Of a stretch of 64,000 bases of DNA, positions 18,616 through 26,367 are shown piece after piece. The stretch lies in contig CAVHXA010000007.1 in assembly GCA_963639765.1 (NCBI GenBank), positions 1 through 64,000 of the forward strand, in the 5' to 3' direction. The notes under the pieces are model-generated. The model was not told where the DNA came from, did not search any database, and saw only the letters and a program-made list of their open reading frames with translations. Source of the DNA: CAVHXA01 sp963639765. GTDB lineage: Bacteria; Bacillota; Clostridia; Oscillospirales; Oscillospiraceae. The translations under genes were made by a program, and so were the position numbers. Every line of letters begins with the position of its first letter. Within the stretch, counting starts at the first letter, position 1.

Positions 18616-19409
18616 AAGAGCGACTGGATATACTGCTGACACAGCAGGGTTTTTTTGAGAGTCGGGAAAAGGCGCGGGCTGCTATCATGAGCGGTCAGGT
18701 CTATATAAACAACGTCAGATTTGATAAGCCCGGAACGGCAGTGCTGACATCCTCGCAAATTGAGATTCGCGGGAATACCTGTCCTTATGTCAGCCGCGGC
18801 GGTTATAAACTGGAAAAAGCTCTTGATGTTTTTGCAGTGGATCCAACCGGCTTTATCTGTGCGGATGCAGGCGCATCCACCGGCGGCTTTACAGACTGTC
18901 TGCTGCAGCACGGCGCACAAAAGATTTTTGCAATTGACGTCGGGTATGGGCAGCTGGCTTGGACTCTTCGCAACGATGCGCGCGTGGTCTGCATGGAACG
19001 AAAGAACCTTCGCTACATGACGCCGGATGAACTTGGTCAGCCGATAGACCTGTTTACATTGGATGTTTCCTTTATTTCTCTCAGGCTGGTATTGCCGGCA
19101 GTTGCTTCCATGCTGAAGCCGGGCGGAGAAGTTATCTGTCTGATTAAGCCTCAATTTGAAGCTGGACGTGAACAGGTCGGAAAAAAGGGCGTAGTCCACG
19201 ATCCGGCTGTACATCTGCAGGTTTTGCAGAATTTTATTGCGGATGCAGCATCCCTGGGGTATTGTGTAAGGGCATTGTCCTGGTCTCCGATAAAAGGACC
19301 GGAAGGAAATATTGAATTTTTAGGTTATTTGCAGCAGGGGAGTAATATGCAGGCTGAATTGAACCCGGCCGAGGTTGTATTTCTGGCCAACGAAGCATTA
19401 AAGGGGTGA
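18612..19409 (+). CDS. tlyA: TlyA-family rRNA 2'-O-methyltransferase
   Basis: A 265-aa S4/FtsJ-type ribose methyltransferase, expected to act on rRNA cytidines. An N-terminal S4 domain (MKERLDILLTQQGFFESREK, then GQVYINNVRF) binds RNA. The SAM site reads DAGASTGGFTDCLLQHGA and IDVGYGQLAW. ATG at 18612 overlaps the dxs stop as ATGA with AAAGGAAAA upstream. It ends in GGGGTGA, which also provides the ribosome binding site for nadK. Confidence 0.93.
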   Translation: MKERLDILLTQQGFFESREKARAAIMSGQVYINNVRFDKPGTAVLTSSQIEIRGNTCPYVSRGGYKLEKALDVFAVDPTGFICADAGASTGGFTDCLLQHGAQKIFAIDVGYGQLAWTLRNDARVVCMERKNLRYMTPDELGQPIDLFTLDVSFISLRLVLPAVASMLKPGGEVICLIKPQFEAGREQVGKKGVVHDPAVHLQVLQNFIADAASLGYCVRALSWSPIKGPEGNIEFLGYLQQGSNMQAELNPAEVVFLANEALKG

Positions 19410-19413
19410 TTCT

Positions 19414-20277
19414 ACGAAAAAAATAGTTTTAAGCCCGAATCCATATCGGGACAAAGGCTTTAAAACAGCCTTGGCTGCAGAAAAGATACTGCAGCACTGC
19501 GGCGTAGAAACCAGATTGTGCCTTCCGTTTAATGTGGACCATAATTTTGAGATACCGCACAGGCTAAAGCTGTATTCTCTCAATCAGGAGCTGCCGGATG
19601 CCGATATGCTGGTTTGCTTTGGCGGAGACGGGACGATTCTGCATTCTTCAAAGCAGGCCACATTAAACAATGTCCCAATTCTTTGTGTAAATGTGGGCAC
19701 AATGGGCTTTATGGCTGAGCTTGAGAGCAACGAACTGGAACTGCTGGAACAGGCTGTTGCAGGAAACTATATCCTCGATTGCAGGCTGATGCTGGATGTT
19801 CGGGTCAGAAGGGGCGAAGAGACGCTCTTTTCCGATATCGCATTAAATGACGCTGTTATAACAAAAGGTGCCGTGGCGCGGGAGATACAGGTTCAGGTAA
19901 GCTGCGATGGCGTCCAAGCTACCGAGTTTTCCGGTGACGGTGTTATTGTCTGCACACCAACGGGTTCTACTGCATATTCGATGTCTGCCGGCGGTCCGAT
20001 TGTTGAGCCATCAGCACAAAATCTGATCGTAACGCCTATCTGTGCGCATGCCCTGCATGCAAAAGCCTTTGTCCTTGCTCCAGGACGGGAAGTGTCGGTT
20101 AAGGTTGGCAAGGTTGGCAGAAAAAATGCGTATTTATCCGTTGATGGCGGTCGTGCTGTTCGCCTGAACGCAGCAGATGAGGTCATTATCAAAAGATCTG
20201 CATACGAAACAAAGCTTGTACGCATTAAGAATACAAGCTTCTACAGTGTAATAAACTATAAGTTCAAAAACAGATAG
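19414..20277 (+). CDS. nadK: NAD kinase, apparently starting with ACG
   Basis: ATP-NAD kinase making NADP, about 287 aa. GGDGTILH is the catalytic motif, VGTMGFMAEL follows and the NAD site reads TPTGSTAYS. The family N-terminus (KKIVLSPNPYRDKGFK) is encoded from 19417 but no ATG, GTG or TTG precedes it: the codon where Met is expected is ACG at 19414-19416, 5 bases after AAGGGGTGA. The first usual start is TTG at 19471, which has no ribosome binding site and would remove beta strand 1. Either ACG is used, or a T-to-C change or assembly error hides an ATG. The coordinates here use ACG. Confidence 0.9.
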   Translation, partial: TKKIVLSPNPYRDKGFKTALAAEKILQHCGVETRLCLPFNVDHNFEIPHRLKLYSLNQELPDADMLVCFGGDGTILHSSKQATLNNVPILCVNVGTMGFMAELESNELELLEQAVAGNYILDCRLMLDVRVRRGEETLFSDIALNDAVITKGAVAREIQVQVSCDGVQATEFSGDGVIVCTPTGSTAYSMSAGGPIVEPSAQNLIVTPICAHALHAKAFVLAPGREVSVKVGKVGRKNAYLSVDGGRAVRLNAADEVIIKRSAYETKLVRIKNTSFYSVINYKFKNR

Positions 20278-20285
20278 GTGAAAAA

Positions 20286-20738
20286 ATGAAGGCACAACGA
20301 CAGACTAAGATATTGGAAATCATTGCATCCGGAGAGGTTCAAACACAGGAAGAAATACTTGATCGTTTGCGTGAGTTGGATTTTAACTGCACACAGGCAA
20401 CTATCTCCAGAGACATGAAAGAACTGAGAATCGTAAAAAAGCTGGCAGCTGACGGAAGCTATTGCTACGCAACGTCTATGAACGATATATCCGACAGCTT
20501 CTCCACACGCCTGAACACAATTTTCAGAGAAAGCGTCATTTCTTTTGAGGCGGCACAAAATATAGTCGTCCTGAAGACCCTTCCGGGTCTGGCCGACGGT
20601 GCGTGCATGGCTGTGGACGGAATGAAAATCGACGATGTGGTTGGAACCCTTGCGGGCGACGACACAGCGCTGCTGATTATGAGGGATAGTGTATCGGCAT
20701 TGTCATTTTGCGACGAAATCAAGAATATGCTGAGGTAA
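20286..20738 (+). CDS. argR: Arginine repressor ArgR
   Basis: A 150-aa hexameric arginine-responsive repressor. The N-terminal winged helix reads QRQTKILEIIASGEVQTQEE and QATISRDMKELRIVK. The C-terminal core has the arginine-binding region VLKTLPGLADGACMAVDG and GTLAGDDTALLIM. RBS AGGTG stands 6 bases before the ATG. As is common in Clostridia it is set between nadK and recN. Confidence 0.95.
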   Translation: MKAQRQTKILEIIASGEVQTQEEILDRLRELDFNCTQATISRDMKELRIVKKLAADGSYCYATSMNDISDSFSTRLNTIFRESVISFEAAQNIVVLKTLPGLADGACMAVDGMKIDDVVGTLAGDDTALLIMRDSVSALSFCDEIKNMLR

Positions 20739-20743
20739 GTGCT

Positions 20744-22396
20744 ATGCTGTCGCTGCTGCATATTGAGAATATAGCTGTAATCGAACAGTCGGATATCCAA
20801 TTTGATGATGGATTCAATGTCTTTACCGGTGAAACCGGTGCCGGAAAGTCTATTATTATCGACGCCATCAGCGCAGTTCTGGGAGAACGCACCTATCGTG
20901 ACATGATTCGAACAGGAAGCACCAGGGCATATGTCAGTGCTGTCTTTGCAGGTATACCGCAATTGGACTGGTTTTCAAAAAACGGCATACATTATGATGC
21001 GGATGAACTGCTGATTTCAAGAGACATTTTTCAGGACGGCCGCAACATATGTCGTGTGAACGGACAAATGGTTACGGTCTCACTGCTCCGAGAGCTCGGA
21101 AAACATCTGGTACAGATCCACGGGCAGCACGATTCACAGCAGCTGTTTGACGAAGAAACACATCTGGCTTGCCTGGATCGTTTTTCCGGCAACGCGATGC
21201 TTCGCGGGGAGTATGCCGCATTGTTTGAAAAATGGGAGCAATTGCGTCTGCAGATCAAAAAGCACACAATAGACGAAGGTGAAAAGCTTCGTCGAACAGA
21301 GATGCTGAAGCATCAGATCCAGGAAATTGAAGCGGCAAGGCTCCAAAGCGGTGAAGAAGATACTCTGGAGGCCAGACATAAGCTGCTTCAAAATGGTGAA
21401 CGGCTGATGGCTGCACTGCAGGAGGCCAGCGCAGCTCTGTATGGCTCTGAGGACTCCGACGGCGCGGCAGCCTTGTGTGAACAGGCCAACAGCAGTATAC
21501 ATCTTGTATCCAGATATACCGATCAGTTTTCCACACTGGAAAAGCGCATCAACGGTCTTGCACTTAATGCAAGAGATATAGCCGAAGAGGTACGCGATCT
21601 GAGAGACAGTTTTTCGTTTTCCGAGGAAGAACTGGATGAAGTTGAAGCACGTCTTGCATTGATCGCAAGACTCAGGAAAAAATACGGAACCACGGTTTCG
21701 GAGATCCTCTGTTATTTGGAAAACGCACAAAAAGAACTGGATGAGATCACATTTTCCGATGAGATTCTGGCCGAAATGCATCGACAGCTTTCTGAGCAGG
21801 AAGTACAGCTAAGACAAAAGGCTCTTGAATTAAGACAAAACAGAAAAGAGGCGGCGCAGGCTCTGCAGTCCAGAATAAAGGCTGAGCTGTCTCAGCTGGA
21901 CATGCCGAATCTTCAATTTGAGTGTCAGTTTGAAGAGGCGGACACATTCACAGAAGATGGCATGGACCGCATCAGATTTTTGATGTCCGCCAATTTGGGC
22001 GAGAGCCTGAAGCCAATGAGCAAGGTTGCTTCCGGCGGTGAGCTGGCGCGCATTATGCTGGCACTTCAGAATGTTCTTGCAGAAAACGAGGCAGTCTCAA
22101 CCTTGATATTTGATGAAGTGGATGCGGGAGTCAGTGGACGTGCAGCGCAAAAGGTTGCGGAAAAGCTGCGAAGCGTGGCGCAATCCAAGCAGGTTTTGTG
22201 CGTTACGCATCTGGCACAGCTGGCAGCCCTTGCACATACACATCTTCTGATTTCCAAAGCGCAGCGGGATGGGCGAACCTATACATCAATAACACCACTC
22301 GACCGCGAAGGCCGGACAAAGGAGCTTGCCCGGATTATCGGCGGAGCAGATATTACCGAAAACACACTGAAAAGCGCAGAAGAGATGCTGCGTTGA
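20744..22396 (+). CDS. recN: DNA repair protein RecN
   Basis: SMC-like ATPase of double-strand break repair, 550 aa. Walker A is FTGETGAGKSIIIDA; a central coiled coil covers about 150-360; the ABC signature KVASGGELARIMLAL and Walker B LIFDEVDAGVSGRAA close the C-terminal half. The ATG at 20744 fits the family N-terminus (MLSLLHIENIAVIE). Last gene of the nusB-recN operon; it converges with the CobW genes, with only 54 bases between. Confidence 0.95.
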   Translation: MLSLLHIENIAVIEQSDIQFDDGFNVFTGETGAGKSIIIDAISAVLGERTYRDMIRTGSTRAYVSAVFAGIPQLDWFSKNGIHYDADELLISRDIFQDGRNICRVNGQMVTVSLLRELGKHLVQIHGQHDSQQLFDEETHLACLDRFSGNAMLRGEYAALFEKWEQLRLQIKKHTIDEGEKLRRTEMLKHQIQEIEAARLQSGEEDTLEARHKLLQNGERLMAALQEASAALYGSEDSDGAAALCEQANSSIHLVSRYTDQFSTLEKRINGLALNARDIAEEVRDLRDSFSFSEEELDEVEARLALIARLRKKYGTTVSEILCYLENAQKELDEITFSDEILAEMHRQLSEQEVQLRQKALELRQNRKEAAQALQSRIKAELSQLDMPNLQFECQFEEADTFTEDGMDRIRFLMSANLGESLKPMSKVASGGELARIMLALQNVLAENEAVSTLIFDEVDAGVSGRAAQKVAEKLRSVAQSKQVLCVTHLAQLAALAHTHLLISKAQRDGRTYTSITPLDREGRTKELARIIGGADITENTLKSAEEMLR

Positions 22397-22450
22397 CCCG
22401 GTGACCGCTTTTGCAGCCTGCAGGTTTTATAAGCCGAGTACGGGTATACA

Positions 22451-23392
22451 TCAATAATAGGTTGCAATCTCCTGCTCCGGCGGTTGGCAGGTGTTCCACT
22501 TCTGACAGCTGAGCACCGGACCGGTTCGATGATAGGCTTTGTGTTTGGCAATCTGTATTTTTGCAGTCAGCTCTATCCATGCACCGTTCTGAGGCTTATC
22601 CTGCTCAATGAAACGGCAGATCAGACCCGCAAACTGCACATCTGCAGCACAGCAGGTCATAATATCTCTGCCGATGATCATCTCGTCTGCGCCCAGAGTC
22701 CGTTTTTGTATGACCCGCACCTTTGCGTGTATGGTTTTTCCCTGATATTTATCCATATCTTCGCTAAGATCGCGGTACCACAGTGCAAAGGACTCGTCAC
22801 CGATGTCAACAACAGACGCCTGAAGATCAAATGGCAGGGGATCTTTGATATTGTCGTACTCCACATTGCCCGAAGCATCTTCATAGGCAATATCGGTCCG
22901 ACTGCTGAAGGTACGTACAAGCTGATGAAAGGGCAGTTTATCCGCGCCTTTCGGAAAACGGTTAAAAACTGCAAGCTCGCAGGATTTCAGCTTATCGCCA
23001 ACAAGATTGCGCATATTGCTGTTATACGTCAGAATGGTATTGGCGTCGGCGAAGAAAAACTCCTGCGCAACCATCCAGCCATCCGGCAGGGCGTTATACA
23101 GGTCATCAAGCAGCCACATACCGTTATACTCAACCATAACCCGGCGACAACGATACTGTTTCAGCAAAGCACGAAGATGCTCCTTGGTCAGTGCCGAAGG
23201 ATCATCAATAATCTGAATTGCGACCTCAGAAGAAGAAAAACAGTCAGGCCGGTATTCTTCCTCACCTTCTTCGCAGACCAGAAGCAGTGTGCGAATACCG
23301 GTATTGAATCGTGCATCCTCCAGCGTCTCCTGAATAAAGCGGGTTTTTCCCCCATCCAGAAAACCAGTGAAAAGATAAACAGGTATATCCAT
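22451..23392 (-). CDS. CobW/G3E-like GTPase with atypical P-loop
   Basis: A 313-aa P-loop protein related to CobW/HypB/UreG. The nucleotide site reads TGFLDGGKTRF instead of the usual GFLGAGKTT, and the CxCC zinc motif of the neighbour is missing. Long C-terminal region of unknown fold, containing WYRDLSEDMDKYQGK and ending in a Cys-bearing tail. It begins 12 bases after the partner GTPase gene and has GAGG 8 bases before ATG. A metal- or cofactor-insertion role is inferred from family; the target is unknown. Confidence 0.75.
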   Translation of the reverse strand: MDIPVYLFTGFLDGGKTRFIQETLEDARFNTGIRTLLLVCEEGEEEYRPDCFSSSEVAIQIIDDPSALTKEHLRALLKQYRCRRVMVEYNGMWLLDDLYNALPDGWMVAQEFFFADANTILTYNSNMRNLVGDKLKSCELAVFNRFPKGADKLPFHQLVRTFSSRTDIAYEDASGNVEYDNIKDPLPFDLQASVVDIGDESFALWYRDLSEDMDKYQGKTIHAKVRVIQKRTLGADEMIIGRDIMTCCAADVQFAGLICRFIEQDKPQNGAWIELTAKIQIAKHKAYHRTGPVLSCQKWNTCQPPEQEIATYY

Positions 23393-23404
23393 CTTACAAA
23401 CCTC

Positions 23405-24424
23405 TTATACACCGAACAGCTCAGACAGAAGATCTTCGTGAATGCCCGATCCGATCACGCAGAGACGACCGATTACACCTGCAGATCCGGGACGAACCTG
23501 ATATTCTCCGGGAACATAGTCAAATTCAAGCCATTGACCATCCTCACCGGCTACCGCACCCTTTGCTCGAAGTACCGTACCATATACTGCATAATCATCC
23601 AGCGCAGCCAGGGCATTCTTCAAAAAGTCTGCGGTATAGCTTTTGGCCGTCTCCGCGCCCCAACTGGAAAAAACCTCGTCGGCATCATGGCCGTGATGAT
23701 GTTCATGGCTGTCGCAATGCTCATGGTGTGTATGCGTGTGTTCAGACTCGTGATTGTGTGCATGGTGTTCGTGGTGATGGCCGCACACAGGGCAGGAAGT
23801 GGCTTCCAGCTTTTCCAGTGCAGCAGCCAACGTGTCCCGTTGCTCCATGGCGCTTAGTATCTGCTGACCGGTCAGATGCTCCCAGGGAGTAGTGATAATG
23901 GCAGCCTGCGTATTGCATTGGCGAATCAGCTCCAGGGTTTCTTCAAGCTTTTGCTCACTCAGATCAGCAGTCCTGCTTAAAATGATGCAATGGGCATTTT
24001 CAAGCTGATTGCGGTAAAACTCACCGAAGTTTTTCAGATAGGTTCTGCATTTTTTGGCGTCTGCAACCGTAGTCAGCGCGTTGATTTGCAGATCCCGGCC
24101 TACACCGGACACTGCTGCCGCTACATCTGACAGCTTCCCGACACCGGATGGCTCAATCAGAATTCGGTCCGGCCTGTATTGATCAAGCACCATGCCCAAC
24201 GCCTGCGCAAAGTCTCCGGACAGGCTGCAGCAGATACAGCCGGAGTTCATTTCGGTGACTTCTATACCGGCATTCTGCAAAAAAGCTCCGTCTACACCAA
24301 TTTCGCCAAATTCGTTTTCCACTAAAACAATTTTTTCACCCTGGTATGCCTCTGCAATCAGCTTTTTTATCAGGGTAGTCTTTCCGGCACCAAGAAAACC
24401 GGAAAAAATGTCAACTTTTACCAT
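23405..24424 (-). CDS. CobW/COG0523-family zinc/cobalt metallochaperone GTPase
   Basis: G3E GTPase of 339 aa that loads metals into client proteins. Walker A is GFLGAGKTTLIKK, the metal motif is CICCS (CxCC) and the base-specificity region is ILSRTADLSE. A linker at about 215-255 is packed with His and acidic residues, preceded by CPVC, which is typical of zinc-responsive members. The C-terminal CobW_C domain contains LRAKGAVAGEDGQWLEFDYV. The gene leads a two-gene operon. Two DNA dyads lie just upstream (24442-24456 and 24466-24486), pointing to regulation, possibly by metal. Confidence 0.88.
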   Translation of the reverse strand: MVKVDIFSGFLGAGKTTLIKKLIAEAYQGEKIVLVENEFGEIGVDGAFLQNAGIEVTEMNSGCICCSLSGDFAQALGMVLDQYRPDRILIEPSGVGKLSDVAAAVSGVGRDLQINALTTVADAKKCRTYLKNFGEFYRNQLENAHCIILSRTADLSEQKLEETLELIRQCNTQAAIITTPWEHLTGQQILSAMEQRDTLAAALEKLEATSCPVCGHHHEHHAHNHESEHTHTHHEHCDSHEHHHGHDADEVFSSWGAETAKSYTADFLKNALAALDDYAVYGTVLRAKGAVAGEDGQWLEFDYVPGEYQVRPGSAGVIGRLCVIGSGIHEDLLSELFGV

Positions 24425-24441
24425 ACAAATCTCTCTTTCCT

Positions 24442-24486
24442 CCGTATACTATACGGCCTGTTTCATTGTGCAATACTATTGTACAA
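24442..24486 (-). promoter_or_regulatory. Double dyad upstream of the CobW operon
   Basis: A perfect 15-bp palindrome (CCGTATACTATACGG, 24442-24456) touches the ribosome binding site, so its transcript could fold over it. A second dyad at 24466-24486 has half-sites TTGTGCAAT and ATTGTACAA (one mismatch) around ACT. They look like operators. Neither matches the Bacillus Zur or Fur consensus that I know. The remaining 24487-24920 gap holds only a hairpin at 24678-24708 and no gene I can support. Confidence 0.5.
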
Positions 24487-24677
24487 CAGCTTGTAAAGTC
24501 CTGTATATACAGCTGCGGCCGGTCTTTTCCTTCGGGAACAATTTCCATACATCACGAGAAGTATCATATGCCCTTGTTTTTGAATAATACTCTCTTGTGC
24601 TGAAATCTGCGCTGACCGGCGACCATAGATGTGTCACTCAGCGGCCGCGGACATCGGCCACCCCTTCAATAAACGTA

Positions 24678-24708
24678 GCGGCTACCGGAAAAAGCTCCCG
24701 GCAGCCGC
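24678..24708. terminator. GC-rich hairpin in the cobW/beta-helix gap
   Basis: Stem GCGGCT-CCGG (24678-24688) pairs with CCGG-AGCCGC (24698-24708) with one A-C mismatch. On the plus strand CTTTCTC follows. It lies about 210 bases past the stop of the minus-strand beta-helix gene. Direction and function are uncertain. Confidence 0.4.
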
Positions 24709-24920
24709 CTTTCTCATCATATCAGGTGGTGGATTTTGGTCGAATCAGGATGGTAAGGTGTTTTGTTATTTGTTTCCAAATCGTGTTTGCACAGACCGCA
24801 TTGTTCGGGATTCATTGTGCTCCGGCCCTTCGGATCGCGCTGAGAGCAGATAAACGTACTGAACTTCATCTCGCTGCGTTTTTCCGGATTTCAAGCCGGC
24901 AGTCCCGGTGTCACATATGA

Positions 24921-26264
24921 TTAGAGAACAACCAGAGTTCCTCCGGATGGCATTGTATACGAGCCGGCATCCAGATTACAGCCTGTACCACGATTGGCCT
25001 TTATGGTACACTGTTCCTTTGCGTCGAGTTGATTAAGCGCAGCTTCTCCGCAGAGAGTAACAAGGGAATCCGCTGCAGCAGTCCAGTGGCTGCCTTCGTG
25101 AAGATAAACCTCCGGATTTCCTGCTATGGCGCCGATCAGGCTTGCATGATCGAGATGGATTTTTTGCGGACGCTCCGGATCGCCCATCAAAAGATCACCT
25201 GTCAGATTCATGTCTTCAAAGGTGACCTGCACACCGTAGCATTGCGGTCCGAAGGTGCGTCGTGTAAAGTACATCCGGTCATCTGTGATCTTGCTTTCAA
25301 GCAAGATGCCAAGCTCACTCTGTAGTGTCACACCCTTCATATATATGTCTACATTAGTACTTTTGCACAAAATACCCTGCCGGGCCGTTTTCAGGCTGCC
25401 ACCATCATATCGAATCAGACCGATATCCGCCAAATGTTCCATCCCGCCATGCAGCAGCATACCATAGCCGGCACAGACTGCTTCGGTATTACGAAATGTT
25501 ACAGACGAGTTTCCGTCCTGAATCAGGGCCATGTTTCCGCTTTGAATCGTGCAGTTTTCAAATTCAACATGACAGCCGTTGTCGGCATAGGTTGCATATC
25601 CATTGCCTGCAACATGAACACGACTGTTTTTCACCTGGCAATACAGCCATCCGCCGGAGGCATCGGTTGAAACCGCGCCCCAGGCTTCTGCATAAATGTA
25701 GCTGTTGTTGATATAGGTTTTTGAGCCATCCATAGAAAGATGTGTACGGCAATTTCCGTCCAGACCAAGGGGAGCAGGGGGTTCCATCATACCCGGTCCG
25801 ATCACGGGAACATAATCGGGCGGAAGAGGTCCACCGTGACTTTCAAGGCGGCAATTGTCAATGCGCAGGGTAGCTCCGGTTGTGGCAATGGTAGCACAGC
25901 GTGTAGCTCCATTCGTAATTATTTTTGCGTCATTAAGCACAACATCGGCGTTCCCCATAGCGAGAACACCTGCTCCACGACAGGAAAAGTCGCTGCATCC
26001 CCAGCCGGACAGCCGGATTGATGTATGGTCAAGCTTCAGAGAACCACCGTTTGCCACAACGGTGTTTACGAATGCCTCGTCGGATGAAAAATGCAGGGGC
26101 TCCGTGCTCAGATCCGGATTGGTGGATTTCATCTGATTGAGCGTACCATTGTCATACCACAAAGCAGCCTTCGAAGCCTGACACTGCGCAAAGGCAGGAC
26201 GGCCTTCGTCATTGATGCTTTTCTGACCTGCCACGGCAAGGTTATGGTCATTTCTGTTTGGCAT
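24921..26264 (-). CDS. Right-handed beta-helix repeat protein, no signal peptide
   Basis: A 447-aa protein made of short beta-rung repeats: SLKLDHTSIRLSGWG, DVVLNDAKIITNGA, TLRIDNCRLESHGG, CHVEFENCTIQSGN, SVTFRNTEAVCAGYG and similar units run through residues 75-430. This pattern is typical of parallel beta-helices (pectate-lyase-like or adhesin-like folds). No signal peptide or membrane helix is visible, which is odd for such folds. GGAGG is 6 bases before ATG. It follows the Gly-Gly-Pro flavoprotein gene by 103 bases on the same strand and is probably in its operon. No enzyme function can be assigned. Confidence 0.7.
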   Translation of the reverse strand: MPNRNDHNLAVAGQKSINDEGRPAFAQCQASKAALWYDNGTLNQMKSTNPDLSTEPLHFSSDEAFVNTVVANGGSLKLDHTSIRLSGWGCSDFSCRGAGVLAMGNADVVLNDAKIITNGATRCATIATTGATLRIDNCRLESHGGPLPPDYVPVIGPGMMEPPAPLGLDGNCRTHLSMDGSKTYINNSYIYAEAWGAVSTDASGGWLYCQVKNSRVHVAGNGYATYADNGCHVEFENCTIQSGNMALIQDGNSSVTFRNTEAVCAGYGMLLHGGMEHLADIGLIRYDGGSLKTARQGILCKSTNVDIYMKGVTLQSELGILLESKITDDRMYFTRRTFGPQCYGVQVTFEDMNLTGDLLMGDPERPQKIHLDHASLIGAIAGNPEVYLHEGSHWTAAADSLVTLCGEAALNQLDAKEQCTIKANRGTGCNLDAGSYTMPSGGTLVVL

Positions 26265-26367
26265 GATTTACCTCCGTTCTGTTTAACTGTTGAATTGAGC
26301 CGCTATTGCATCATGGTCGGATAAACACGGCTTAACAAGGGAAAATCCTGTGTGTATCAGGTTCTGA

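Noticed and set aside
22484..23857. A 457-codon open frame on the plus strand
   Set aside because: It runs antisense across both CobW-family genes and has no recognisable domain.
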